Source: DASRWI01 sp035654655
Lineage (GTDB): Bacteria > Bacteroidota > Ignavibacteria > Ignavibacteriales > Ignavibacteriaceae
Assembly: GCA_035654655.1 (NCBI GenBank)
Contig: DASRWI010000044.1
Location: 1 to 52,509, forward strand
DNA length: 52,509 bases
Reading direction: 5' to 3'
Part shown: piece after piece, positions 25,787 through 33,997 of the stretch
Layout of the letters: the number at the start of each line of letters is the position of its first letter
Position numbering within the stretch: the first letter of the stretch is position 1
The notes under the pieces: model-generated
Database searches by the model: none
What the model was told of the DNA's origin: nothing
Seen by the model: only the letters and a program-made list of their open reading frames with translations
Position numbers and translations under genes: made by a program

Positions 25787-26920
25787 TTATAAAGAAGTCC
25801 CAACTTTTATTCTGGCATTAACAGCAATAGTAGTTACTCCAAATTTTTCTTTATCTGTCTTAGTTAAAATAACAGATGGTCCAATAGAAAAAGAAGAGAA
25901 TCCCCAGCTATCAAAAACTTTCTGCACAAGAACATCAATTACATACTGCGGTTGTCGTATATCGCTATTAGTCATAGCATCAAATCTAAAATCAAAGGTA
26001 CTCCCAGCCATTGACATTTCTCTACCTGTAAAGCCTATGTGCAATTCATTTAAATATCTTGCAACATAGAATTTAGCTCTTGTAGAACCGAGAAGACTAA
26101 AAGGATATCTGAACTCCCAATTTAAATATCCACTATTAACAAGCTTAGCGTGATAATCTAAGGTATCATATCTTGTATAAAGGGCTATATTACCTTTGGT
26201 CCAATTTTCTACTGATTTTGTATAACCGACCTGAAAGAAATTTCCAAAGGGTATTACATAAGCAATTTGAAATCCCTTAGTTACAAAAAGATTATTATGA
26301 TTATTTGTATGTTTTACATCAGTAATAGCATCAACATTGCTAAAGTAACCCGCCGAAAAACCAAGAATGTGAAAATTTGCTTCAATCATATTGGTTTCCA
26401 AAGAACCTGAGTATGGAGTTCCTATACCTAATGAGACTCCAATATCACTTTTTATAGGCACACCAAACCTTTCACCTCCAAAAACCTGGAAGAAAGGATT
26501 TATATATCCAGTACTTGCAGATATTTGAGTCTTAGTTGGAGTAGACAAAATTTTCTTAACATTCATTTTTTCAAACACTCTTGTAAATACACTTCCATAA
26601 TGAATATCTTCTTCAAGATTTAATTTGAAAGGATATGTTTGGATTCTAGCTCTGGTTTCAGCAGTGAAGGCAAGATAAGGATAAAGAGCACCTTTAATAG
26701 AAACAGTCTGATTATTAGCATCTCTAAGATCAACTATAATTTCTGACTTAGGATCCGGAGGGTCGATAAAAACCTCTTGTTGTATTATTACAAATAGGCT
26801 ATCATCAAAGGGTTCCATTTGATAATAAAGAATTGGTTCATCTTCCTGAGCAAAAAGAATTGATGTATTTGTGCTGAATAGAATGACTATCAGCAAATAA
26901 AAGATTATGTGCCTTTTCAT
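25787..26920 (-). CDS. Exported envelope protein of unknown function, tandem paralogue B
   Basis: 377 residues with a signal peptide (MKRHIIFYLLIVILFSTNTSILFAQ). The mature start EDEPILYYQMEPFDDSLFV and the stretch DPPDPKSEIIVDLRDANNQT are almost identical to the neighbour at 27022-28158; the two proteins match along their whole length, most strongly in the first 120 residues and in the C-terminal third. Many amphipathic strands (GYINPFFQVFGGERFGVP, IGVSLGIGTPYSGSLETN) suggest a beta-rich outer-membrane protein, although the C-terminus (VGTSL) lacks a terminal Phe. No known family recognised. The same-strand genes upstream encode GldM-like and channel-like membrane proteins. Confidence 0.8.
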   Translation of the reverse strand: MKRHIIFYLLIVILFSTNTSILFAQEDEPILYYQMEPFDDSLFVIIQQEVFIDPPDPKSEIIVDLRDANNQTVSIKGALYPYLAFTAETRARIQTYPFKLNLEEDIHYGSVFTRVFEKMNVKKILSTPTKTQISASTGYINPFFQVFGGERFGVPIKSDIGVSLGIGTPYSGSLETNMIEANFHILGFSAGYFSNVDAITDVKHTNNHNNLFVTKGFQIAYVIPFGNFFQVGYTKSVENWTKGNIALYTRYDTLDYHAKLVNSGYLNWEFRYPFSLLGSTRAKFYVARYLNELHIGFTGREMSMAGSTFDFRFDAMTNSDIRQPQYVIDVLVQKVFDSWGFSSFSIGPSVILTKTDKEKFGVTTIAVNARIKVGTSL

Positions 26921-26985
26921 AAATCTCCCAAGACTATTTAAAATGATAAATTTTTCTCTTTAACGGAGATTAAATCATCATTAAC

Positions 26986-27011
26986 AAGGGGGTAAGTTTT
27001 CTTACCCCCTT
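26986..27011. terminator. Hairpin between the tandem paralogues
   Basis: A perfect 11-bp stem (AAGGGGGTAAG / CTTACCCCCTT) with a TTTT loop, 11 bases after the stop of the upstream minus-strand gene. No long T run follows on the minus strand, so it may be a partial terminator or a transcript-stabilising 3' structure setting different levels for the two copies. Confidence 0.6.
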
Positions 27012-27021
27012 TAGAGATGAA

Positions 27022-28158
27022 TCATAAAGAAGTACCGACCTTTAATCGCATATTTACGAAGAGAGAAGTAACTCCAAATGTACCTTTGTTTGTTTTTGTA
27101 AGTATTGCAGAAGGTCCAATTGAGAATGCAGAAAATCCCCAACTGTCAAATACTTTTTGAACAAGGATATCAAAAACATACTGGGGCTGTCTAATATCGC
27201 TTTTAGGCATAGCATCGAATCTAAAATCAAAGGTACTTCCTGCCATAGATAATTCTCTACCGGTAAAACCGATATGCCATTCATTTAAGTATTGAGCAAG
27301 ATAAAATTTTGCTCTGGTGGATCCTAAGAAACTGAATGGATATCGGAATTCCCAGTTAAAGAACGATCTATTTACTAATTTTGCATGAAAATTTAATGTA
27401 TCAAATCTTTGATAGTTAGCAGTAATTGCACGAGTCCAATTTTCGGTTAATCCTGTATAACCGATTTGCAAAAAGTTACCAAATGGTATTACATAAGCAA
27501 CCTGAAAACCTTGAGTTACAAAAATATTATTATGATTATTAGTTGTTTTAGCTTCAACTAAAGCATCAACGTGACTGAAAAATCCACCTGAAAATCCAAG
27601 AATATGGAAGTTTGCCTCAATCATATTTGTTTCAAAAGGTCCTGAATATGGAGTACCTAAACCAAAAGAAAGTCCTATATCGCTTTTAATTGGAACTCCA
27701 AATCTTTCTCCACCAAATACCTGGAAAAATGGATTTACATAAGCATATCCGGCCACAATCTGACTCTTGGTTGGAGGTGCAAGTAATTTCCCAAATCTCA
27801 TTTTTTCAAATACTCTTGTGAAAACGCTTCCATAATGAATATCTTCTTCAAGGTTTAATTTAAAAGGGTAAGTTTGAATTCTTGCTCTGGTTTCAGGGGT
27901 AAATGCCAAATATGGATATAAGGCTCCTTTAATAGAAACAGTTTGATTATTAGCATCTCTAAGGTCAATGATAATTTCCGACTTTGGATCAGGCGGATCA
28001 ATAAAAACTTCTTCCTGAATTTTAATGAACAAGCTATCATCAAATGGCTCCATTTGATAATATAAAATAGGTTCTTCCTCCTGAGCATAAACAAAGTTAT
28101 TGTATCCTAATCCAAGTATTACTAATAATAAGCTAAGTATAAGAATATTTTTTTTCAT
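27022..28158 (-). CDS. Exported envelope protein of unknown function, tandem paralogue A
   Basis: 378 residues with a signal peptide (MKKNILILSLLLVILGLGYNNFVYAQ). The conserved N-terminal segment EEEPILYYQMEPFDDSLF and DLRDANNQTVSIKGALYPYL is shared with paralogue B, as is FEKM at about residue 120, followed by a strand-rich region that looks like an outer-membrane barrel. The start is 15 bases after the GldM-like stop, so the two are surely co-transcribed. Inference: an outer-membrane or periplasmic component working with the inner-membrane pair upstream. Confidence 0.8.
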   Translation of the reverse strand: MKKNILILSLLLVILGLGYNNFVYAQEEEPILYYQMEPFDDSLFIKIQEEVFIDPPDPKSEIIIDLRDANNQTVSIKGALYPYLAFTPETRARIQTYPFKLNLEEDIHYGSVFTRVFEKMRFGKLLAPPTKSQIVAGYAYVNPFFQVFGGERFGVPIKSDIGLSFGLGTPYSGPFETNMIEANFHILGFSGGFFSHVDALVEAKTTNNHNNIFVTQGFQVAYVIPFGNFLQIGYTGLTENWTRAITANYQRFDTLNFHAKLVNRSFFNWEFRYPFSFLGSTRAKFYLAQYLNEWHIGFTGRELSMAGSTFDFRFDAMPKSDIRQPQYVFDILVQKVFDSWGFSAFSIGPSAILTKTNKGTFGVTSLFVNMRLKVGTSL

Positions 28159-28173
28159 AATTTCATCCGGGTA

Positions 28174-29136
28174 TTATTTTGAAAACTCTGTAAAATAAAA
28201 TGCATCACCAACTTGAACACGTTGTTTAGTTCTATCGTCTACAGCAATAAAAAAGAAATTGGCTTTATATCGTCCATCAGATTCTCTTAAACCGCTGTTT
28301 CTATCAGCCCATTCATCAAATTTAGTTTCATTGGCTGCAAGTTTTAATGAAACATTATAGACTAAATTACCTTTGTTGTCTTTTTGAGGACCAACGATTG
28401 AAATAGGACCTGATGGACTAATTTTTAACTGGTCAGGTCTTTCATCTATAATTGTAACTTTAAAAGCGGTTACTCTTTGCAGTTCATTAACATAAATATC
28501 CGAACCACTCATCTTTGTGGTAACACGTTCAATCTTTATTTCTGGAGGTTTGTTTGGTAATACTTTTATTTTAGAATTTTGATTTCCATATTTTGCAACA
28601 ATTTCAGATTGACTACCTAAATCAAATTGTTTCTCCTCTCCAGGTTGAATAGTAGTAATAACAGAACCATTAGGGTCCTGTAATGTTAAAGTAACATTAC
28701 CTGAATTTTTAACTCTGTTCCAGGTATTTTGAATAAAAGAATAATCATAACTAATAGGAAGCTGACTCAACGTTTGTTCTTCAACAGGTTTTTCTTCCTC
28801 TTTAATTATTTCCGGTACTCGTTCTTCTTTAGGAATTTCTTTAATTATTTTGGTTAATGAAGTTAATTTTAAATTAGCTTTTGCCAGCTGCTGTTTTAGT
28901 TCTTCATTTTGAACCTCAGCATCCTGATTAACTTTAATATCAAAATTAATTCCCAAAGCATATAATGAGTCTAGAATAGCTTTAAGAGAATCCATTTGAG
29001 TTTTTTCAACTACTTTTTCTTTTGCAACTACTCTGCTTAAATCTAAGTCTGCACCTTTTAATGCAAGCACTGTAATTACGAAAATGTACAGTACCTGATA
29101 AATTATAAACTTGCTGTCTCTATTTTTATTTACCAT
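28174..29136 (-). CDS. GldM-like periplasmic protein with one N-terminal membrane helix
   Basis: 320 residues. A short basic cytoplasmic tip precedes one membrane helix (FIIYQVLYIFVITVLALKG), reminiscent of the YLVLTALLALN helix of GldM/PorM. Then come a coiled-coil stretch (VQNEELKQQLAKANLKL), an acidic and Pro-rich linker (EERVPEIIKEEEKPVEE) and a periplasmic beta domain (GNVTLTLQDPNGSVITTI onward) ending in ADRNSGLRESDGRYKANFFF. GldM proteins are usually over 500 residues with four periplasmic domains, so this is a reduced or distant form. With the membrane protein 8 bases upstream it has the architecture of a proton-driven stator pair (GldL/GldM, ExbB/ExbD, MotA/MotB). Homology is suggested, not proven. 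Confidence 0.55.
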   Translation of the reverse strand: MVNKNRDSKFIIYQVLYIFVITVLALKGADLDLSRVVAKEKVVEKTQMDSLKAILDSLYALGINFDIKVNQDAEVQNEELKQQLAKANLKLTSLTKIIKEIPKEERVPEIIKEEEKPVEEQTLSQLPISYDYSFIQNTWNRVKNSGNVTLTLQDPNGSVITTIQPGEEKQFDLGSQSEIVAKYGNQNSKIKVLPNKPPEIKIERVTTKMSGSDIYVNELQRVTAFKVTIIDERPDQLKISPSGPISIVGPQKDNKGNLVYNVSLKLAANETKFDEWADRNSGLRESDGRYKANFFFIAVDDRTKQRVQVGDAFYFTEFSK

Positions 29137-29144
29137 AATTCACC

Positions 29145-30170
29145 TTATTTTCTTACGACAATGGATTCTAATGATTTCAATCCTACGAGAGTTTTGTCAT
29201 CAGACAAGGATTTTGATGCAGCTGAAATAGATAATGCAAGCTGATTTAATTGAGCAATTTTTTCATTATCAAAAGTATTTACTTTGGTAATATCTTTAAT
29301 TAGTTCATTTATTGAAGCAAAGTTTTTTGCCAAAGCTGTACTTAGACCATATGTCTGCTCAAGTAAAGTTTTATAAACTTCCATATCCTTAACTGAGAAT
29401 TCTTTTTCAATACTCATTCCTGATTTATTGCTAATCTGCTGAATAAGGTTTTTAGAATTTTCAATCTGGATTTTTGAAAAATATTTATCTCTAATATCTT
29501 TAACATGCGTAACAATATTTTGGAATTCGACTCCTAATTGATCAAGAACAGGTTCAAATAATTTACCAATAGCTAAAATTATTAAAGCCTTAATTTCAAA
29601 AGGAACTGATAATCCTAAGAATATTTCTTCTCCAAGCTTAATACTAATTAATAATAATGCGGCACCTATCAAAGGTAAAGCAGTAGAAATACTATCAATT
29701 ATGCTTGTGTAGGAAGTAATTATTCTATCTATTGTTTCTGAAGCAGGAGAACGGGTTATCTCTGCTTTCAATTTATTATAAGCCATAAAAGCCATAAAGA
29801 TAAAGAATGCATACACTACAACAGGAAGCCACCAGAAACTATAAGGAGTAATTACTTCCTCAACAGGTGTCCAGGTAGGGAAGAGAGTTTTAGCTATCTT
29901 TATTGATATATTACCTAAAAGCGGTACATAAGCTAAATCCAGAAAAAAGGAAAGTATAAGAGCAAGAAAAGATATAATGGCCGGTTTTATAACTAAAGAA
30001 AATTTAACTTTTTCAATCGCAGCATCTTTATATCTATCAACTTCTCCCTCTAAACCATTCTTCATATAAAAGTCAGGGTTATTACTATGCAGTGTATTAT
30101 CCTTCACATTAACAACATCTTTTGAAAACATTATCACCTCACTATTTTCTTTATAATTCATTTCATTCAC
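29145..30170 (-). CDS. Four-helix membrane protein, MotA/ExbB- or GldL-like
   Basis: 341 residues with four membrane segments: KPAIISFLALILSFFLDLAY (about 60-80), SFWWLPVVVYAFFIFMAFMA (about 107-127), STALPLIGAALLLISIKLGE (about 157-177) and IKALIILAIGKLFEPVLDQL (about 188-207). The third and fourth recall the MotA/TolQ/ExbB core (TALPLIGxxG...), including charged residues in the membrane (D in helix 1, E after helix 3). The cytoplasmic C-terminal half, with helical sequence TYGLSTALAKNFASINELIK, is like the tail of GldL. GldL itself has two helices, so this is either a diverged GldL or another stator family. It is the first gene of the operon. Confidence 0.5.
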   Translation of the reverse strand: MNEMNYKENSEVIMFSKDVVNVKDNTLHSNNPDFYMKNGLEGEVDRYKDAAIEKVKFSLVIKPAIISFLALILSFFLDLAYVPLLGNISIKIAKTLFPTWTPVEEVITPYSFWWLPVVVYAFFIFMAFMAYNKLKAEITRSPASETIDRIITSYTSIIDSISTALPLIGAALLLISIKLGEEIFLGLSVPFEIKALIILAIGKLFEPVLDQLGVEFQNIVTHVKDIRDKYFSKIQIENSKNLIQQISNKSGMSIEKEFSVKDMEVYKTLLEQTYGLSTALAKNFASINELIKDITKVNTFDNEKIAQLNQLALSISAASKSLSDDKTLVGLKSLESIVVRK

Positions 30171-30406
30171 TAGAGTACTTTAACAACTTCCATACCATTT
30201 AAATAGTATCATTTTTTATTCAATTCTATTTTTATTTTTTTGTTAAGTACAAAAAAAGGAATGCATTTCATTTTTTGAACCGGTTTTAACAAAAAAAAAT
30301 GTGATATAAATTCGAATAGCTTCATTTGATTTACATACTATTCTATTAGATAATTTATTTAGTATATTTTCATAATACTTAATTTGATTTATTTAATAAT
30401 TCAGAA
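30171..30406. other. Divergent intergenic region, promoters of both flanking operons
   Basis: 236 AT-rich bases between the minus-strand motor-like operon and the plus-strand GH13 gene. A candidate promoter for GH13 is marked separately. No gene, structured RNA or repeat seen. Confidence 0.5.
30326..30354 (+). promoter_or_regulatory. Candidate housekeeping promoter for the GH13 gene
   Basis: TTGATT and GATAAT are separated by exactly 17 bases, 52 bases before the ATG. In sequence this AT-rich, such matches arise easily, hence low confidence. Confidence 0.35.
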
Positions 30407-31861
30407 ATGCCAAATCAAAAATTATTTGAGATAAATACTCGAGTTTGGATTAAGAAATTTCCTGGTGTTTGCAGCTTATCAGAAGTTCCTATAGATTACT
30501 TTATAAATTTAAAAGAACGTGGATTTGATTATATATGGTTAATGGGGATTTGGAAAACAAGTAGTGAACTTATAGAGAAATGCTGCTATACTCCTGACCT
30601 TATTATGTCCTACGACAAGAGCTTAAAAGACTGGAAAAAGGAAGATGTAATTGGCTCTCCTTATGCCATTGATGAGTATAAGTTAGATGAAAGGTTTGGT
30701 AAAGAGGATTTATTAGCCTTTAAAAAACAGCTTAATAAAATTGGTTTGAAGTTAATATTAGATTTTGTTCCAAATCATTTTAGTGCTGCAACAAAGTACC
30801 TTATAGAGTACCCCGAAATATTTTTGCAGGGAGACGAAAATATTTTAAGGAATAATTCATTCACTTTTTTCAAACACGAACAATTAGATAAAGTTTATGC
30901 TCACGGAAGGGACCCATTCTTTCCTGCTTGGACCGATACTGTACAGGTTAATTATTTTAATGAAGAGGCCCGAACTTTTATGACTAATATCCTATTGGGT
31001 ATTATGAAATTGTGTGATGGTGTTAGATGCGATATGGCTATGCTTCCATTAAACAATGTTTTCCATAATACCTGGCTGGGATTACTTAATAAAGATAATA
31101 AACCGGAAAAAGAATTTTGGGAAATTGCAATTAAGGAAGTTAAAAAAATAAATCCGCATTTTGTTTTTATTGCAGAAACTTACTGGGATTTAGAATGGGA
31201 AATGCAGCAATTAAATTTTGATTTTACATATGATAAAAGATTAACAGACAGACTCGAAGAAGGACACATTGAGGGTATTAAATCCCATTTGACTGCAGAA
31301 ATAAATTTTCAAATGCGTTCTGTCAGGTTTATTGAAAACCACGATGAACAAAGAGCTGTTTCAAAATTTGGTAAATTCAGGTCTCTCGCTGCAGCTACAG
31401 TAATAAGTACTATACCCGGATTGAAGCTTTACTATGATGGTCAATTTGAAGGAAGAAAAATTAAGCTTCCTGTACAATTAGGGAAGGAATCTATTGAAAA
31501 AATATCGGGTACAGTAAGCAGATATTATGAGAGAATACTTGATATAACAAAGCACGAAATTTTCAGAGATGGAAACTGGTCAATGCTTAATGCAATTCAG
31601 GCTGTTGATGACACCAGTGAAAATATGCTATGCTGGATATGGTCTTTAAAAGATGATATTAGATTAATTGTTATAAATTATTCCAATGCAAATTCAAGAT
31701 GTAGAATAATGTTTAATTTCAATGCCATAGGAAAGAGAACAATTATCTTGAAAGACCTTTTGACTAATGAACTATATGAAAGGAACGTTAAAGAAATTGT
31801 TGACCTTGGTTTGTATGTAGAACTTAAACCATATACCTCGCATATTTTTCAACTCATTTAG
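30407..31861 (+). CDS. Alpha-amylase family glycoside hydrolase (GH13)
   Basis: 484 residues with no signal peptide, hence cytoplasmic. The four GH13 regions are present: I DFVPNH; II GVRCDMAM with nucleophile Asp; III FIAETYWD with acid/base Glu; IV FIENHDEQ with the transition-state Asp. A C-terminal beta domain runs from about residue 390 (CWIWSLKDDIRLIVINYSNA). It acts on alpha-glucans or small alpha-glucosides; the exact specificity is not readable. No glycogen or maltodextrin genes are adjacent. A strong terminator follows the gene. Confidence 0.93.
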   Translation: MPNQKLFEINTRVWIKKFPGVCSLSEVPIDYFINLKERGFDYIWLMGIWKTSSELIEKCCYTPDLIMSYDKSLKDWKKEDVIGSPYAIDEYKLDERFGKEDLLAFKKQLNKIGLKLILDFVPNHFSAATKYLIEYPEIFLQGDENILRNNSFTFFKHEQLDKVYAHGRDPFFPAWTDTVQVNYFNEEARTFMTNILLGIMKLCDGVRCDMAMLPLNNVFHNTWLGLLNKDNKPEKEFWEIAIKEVKKINPHFVFIAETYWDLEWEMQQLNFDFTYDKRLTDRLEEGHIEGIKSHLTAEINFQMRSVRFIENHDEQRAVSKFGKFRSLAAATVISTIPGLKLYYDGQFEGRKIKLPVQLGKESIEKISGTVSRYYERILDITKHEIFRDGNWSMLNAIQAVDDTSENMLCWIWSLKDDIRLIVINYSNANSRCRIMFNFNAIGKRTIILKDLLTNELYERNVKEIVDLGLYVELKPYTSHIFQLI

Positions 31862-31984
31862 GTCGTTAGTTCAGTAGGGTATTAAAATTTGAGTTAACCT
31901 CTTAATAACTTTTTTTATAATTACTATAATTCTATTTTTAGGCTGTAATTAAAAACGGTATCAAAAGTTTTTAGCTGCTAACCT

Positions 31985-32030
31985 AAAAAGCTGTTTTTTC
32001 TTGATTTTATCGAGAAGGAACAGCTTTTTT
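31985..32030 (+). terminator. Intrinsic terminator after the GH13 gene
   Basis: AAAAAGCTGTT (31985-31995) pairs with AACAGCTTTTT (32019-32029), with an inner CTTGAT/ATCGAG stem, and runs into a T tract. It lies about 125 bases past the stop. Confidence 0.75.
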
Positions 32031-32101
32031 ATTTTTGTTTAAACACTTTTTATTTTAACTTATTAGTAGAATCTTTTTTTTAATTTTAACATCAGATAAA
32101 T

Positions 32102-32335
32102 ATGGCGCAAAAGAAAACTATTAAGCCGAAAGAAAGGCAGATTGGAAAAAAACAAGCTCCTTCTAAGAAGCCATTAATAGATCCCAGATATAAAAATACT
32201 TTTTGGACTGCGGTAATTATTCTTGTTCTTTTAGTTTTTTTTATAATAAATAATACCAGAGATGTACCTGAAAGTGGACCATATCCACCCGGTTTTAATC
32301 CTGATAGTGCTAAAAAAGTTTTAAATAATAAATAA
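32102..32335 (+). CDS. Small single-pass membrane protein of unknown function
   Basis: 77 residues: a basic, lysine- and proline-rich cytoplasmic head of about 35 residues, one membrane helix (FWTAVIILVLLVFFIINN) and a short exported tail with GPYPPGFNPDSAKK. No family recognised. It starts the pair with the thioredoxin-like lipoprotein 13 bases downstream, so it is likely a real gene and possibly a partner of that redox protein. A minus-strand frame over the same bases is an antisense shadow. Confidence 0.7.
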   Translation: MAQKKTIKPKERQIGKKQAPSKKPLIDPRYKNTFWTAVIILVLLVFFIINNTRDVPESGPYPPGFNPDSAKKVLNNK

Positions 32336-32348
32336 AAATAGGTAAACA

Positions 32349-32897
32349 ATGAACAAAAGATTTTTTTTCATATTGTTTATTGCAGCAATATTTTCTTCAA
32401 TAGGCTGCAAGAATAATACACAAGAAGAAAATAAAGATGTATTAGCTTATAACGAGCAAAATGATTTTAATAGTAATTCAGCTCTTTCAGAAAAAGCACC
32501 TGATTTTACTTTGAAAAGTGTAGATGGGAAGAATATTAAATTATCCTCTTACAAAGGGAAAATAGTAATTTTAGATTTTTGGGCAACCTGGTGTGGTCCT
32601 TGCAGAAAAGGTATTCCTGATTTAATTTCTTTACAAAAAGAATTTCCAAAAGATTTAGTAGTTATTGGTATTTCTGTTGATAGAGAAACAAAGAATAATG
32701 TTCCAAAATTTATTAAGGATTATGGAGTAAATTATCCTATAGTTTATTACACAGAAGATGTTGTTAAAAACTATGGCGGCATAGAAGCAATTCCTACTGC
32801 ATTTATCATTGATAAAAATGGAAATATAGTTGACAAGCACGTTGGCTTAGTTGATAAAGATATTTATGTAAAGACAATAAAGAAATTAAAAGGATAA
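32349..32897 (+). CDS. TlpA/ResA-like thioredoxin-fold lipoprotein
   Basis: 182 residues. The signal sequence ends with FSSIGC, a lipobox with acylated Cys20. After a linker, APDFTLKSVDGKNIKLSSYK opens the redoxin fold, ILDFWATWCGPCRKG carries the active WCGPC, and IEAIPTAFIIDKNG has the cis-proline. It would act as a membrane-tethered periplasmic thiol oxidoreductase, for instance reducing cytochrome c maturation sites or cleaving wrong disulfides. No cytochrome genes are adjacent. Confidence 0.93.
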   Translation: MNKRFFFILFIAAIFSSIGCKNNTQEENKDVLAYNEQNDFNSNSALSEKAPDFTLKSVDGKNIKLSSYKGKIVILDFWATWCGPCRKGIPDLISLQKEFPKDLVVIGISVDRETKNNVPKFIKDYGVNYPIVYYTEDVVKNYGGIEAIPTAFIIDKNGNIVDKHVGLVDKDIYVKTIKKLKG

Positions 32898-32915
32898 AAT
32901 ACTTTTAATCGAGTT

Positions 32916-32955
32916 TAAAAAGCTGCCTTAATATTAAATTAAGACAGCTTTTTTG
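32916..32955 (+). terminator. Intrinsic terminator after the thioredoxin-like gene
   Basis: AAAAGCTGCCTTAAT pairs with ATTAAGACAGCTTTT, with one mismatch, a 5-base loop and a T tract. Confidence 0.75.
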
Positions 32956-32974
32956 TTTTAAAAATTTTTGCAGT

Positions 32975-33035
32975 ATTTCTACGGAATAATCTTCATCATT
33001 AGTGAGAATTGCTATTACTATTATTCCTACGGAAT
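32975..33035. repeat. Pair of TTCCTACGGAA-type short palindromes
   Basis: ATTTCTACGGAAT (32975-32987) and ATTCCTACGGAAT (33023-33035) stand in the same orientation 48 bases apart; the second is a perfect 5-bp stem around TAC. They adjoin the GAA-loop hairpins at 33068-33148. Confidence 0.6.
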
Positions 33036-33067
33036 AAAAAAATGATATGATTAAATTTTATTTACAA

Positions 33068-33148
33068 GCACCGAAGGTGCGGTTCCATCTTTAGCCGTTA
33101 GCGTAAGCTAATGGTATATATTAAAATTATCTAAAGCCCTGAAGGGGC
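33068..33148. repeat. Cluster of three short hairpins (REP-like intergenic repeats)
   Basis: Three GC-richer hairpins lie in a row: GCACC-GAA-GGTGC (33068-33080), TTAGC-GTAA-GCTAA (33098-33111) and GCCCT-GAA-GGGGC (33136-33148). Such CCGAAGG-type units are scattered in many Bacteroidota/Ignavibacteria genomes and resemble REP elements mobilised by Y1 (IS200-like) transposases. The region 32956-33214 has no gene otherwise. Confidence 0.65.
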
Positions 33149-33214
33149 GGCTCTCATTTATGATTGATTACTCTTAATTATGTCTACCGAATGCTTCAAT
33201 AAATTAATATTGTT

Positions 33215-33436
33215 TTACTTTCTAAACAAATAAAAAATTAAAGTTAACAATAAACTCAAAATAATTGATGTTACAATGGGGAAGTAGAAAGTAAAATTAT
33301 CCTTCTTTATTATAATATCTCCAGGTAATTTCCCAAGAGGAAGCTTATCGCCAAACAACCAAATCAATCCAAGAATGATTGTAACAGCTAAAAACACAAA
33401 GAATAATATTTTGATAATATTTTGATATTCCGGCAT
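33215..33436 (-). CDS. DUF2905 family small membrane protein
   Basis: 73 residues with two membrane helices. The connecting hairpin holds the family signature LPLGKLPGDIIIKKDNFTFY followed by FPIVTSIILS. Proteins of this size and pattern are widespread in bacteria and have no known function. It is transcribed alone. Confidence 0.9.
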   Translation of the reverse strand: MPEYQNIIKILFFVFLAVTIILGLIWLFGDKLPLGKLPGDIIIKKDNFTFYFPIVTSIILSLLLTLIFYLFRK

Positions 33437-33524
33437 ATTAAAATTTACATTTTGTTAATAAAAGATAATTCTAATGCCTTAAAATAAAAAAAAGGTTTTT
33501 GTTTTCAGGTGAAAAAAGATTATT

Positions 33525-33538
33525 TTAATCAAGATTAA
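33525..33538. promoter_or_regulatory. Inverted repeat upstream of the lone receiver gene
   Basis: TTAATC-AA-GATTAA, perfect 6-bp arms, 17 bases before the ATG at 33556. It could be an operator or a chance palindrome in AT-rich DNA. Confidence 0.3.
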
Positions 33539-33555
33539 TCTAAGTGGGGTAAATT

Positions 33556-33960
33556 ATGTTAGATGGTACAAAAACAAAACCAAAAATCTTGATTGTTGAA
33601 GATGATTACGATAATCAAAAATTTTTGGAAATTTTCTTAAAGAAATATTACGATGTAGTTACTTGCGAATCTGAGCAGTCATTTTATAAATGCTTAAATG
33701 ATTATTCATTTGATTTAATTATAATGGATATATCATTGAAGGGAAACAAAAACGGACTCGAGCTTACTAAAGAAATAAAAAATAATCCACAATACAAAAA
33801 CTTGCCAATTGTTTGTTTAACCGCTCATGCTTTTCCAAAGGATAAAGAAAACGCTATTGAGGCTGGGGTTGATGTATTTTTATCCAAACCTGTGGAGAAC
33901 TTTGTGCTAATAAATACAATTAATGATTTTTTGAAAAAGAAGTTTGTAAATAATTTTTAA
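33556..33960 (+). CDS. Single-domain response regulator
   Basis: 134 residues forming a receiver domain only: KILIVEDDYDNQ (acidic pocket), IIMDISLKG with the phosphoacceptor Asp, CLTAHAF with Thr, and FLSKPV with Lys. There is no output domain, so it works by protein contact, like CheY, Spo0F or DivK types. The sequence NPQYKNLPIVCLTAHAFPKD is usual in receivers from hybrid-kinase phosphorelays. It is an orphan here. Confidence 0.93.
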   Translation: MLDGTKTKPKILIVEDDYDNQKFLEIFLKKYYDVVTCESEQSFYKCLNDYSFDLIIMDISLKGNKNGLELTKEIKNNPQYKNLPIVCLTAHAFPKDKENAIEAGVDVFLSKPVENFVLINTINDFLKKKFVNNF

Positions 33961-33964
33961 GCAT

Positions 33965-33993
33965 AAAAAAAGCAGTCATCAAGCTGCTTTTTT
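33965..33993. terminator. Bidirectional terminator between convergent genes
   Basis: AAAAAAGCAG (33965-33974) pairs with CTGCTTTTTT (33984-33993). A and T tracts on either side serve the receiver gene on plus and the PorV-like gene on minus, which stop at 33960 and 33998. Confidence 0.8.
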
Positions 33994-33997
33994 GTTT

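Noticed and set aside
27054..28094. Two additional minus-strand frames inside paralogue A
   Set aside because: They lie wholly within a well-supported exported-protein gene in a different frame.
32092..32349. 85-codon minus-strand frame opposite the small membrane protein
   Set aside because: The plus-strand frame has a membrane helix, proper spacing to the next gene and same-strand context; the minus frame is its shadow.
33068..33148. Short repeats as a CRISPR array
   Set aside because: The units are different hairpins with no common repeat sequence or regular spacers, and there are no cas genes.
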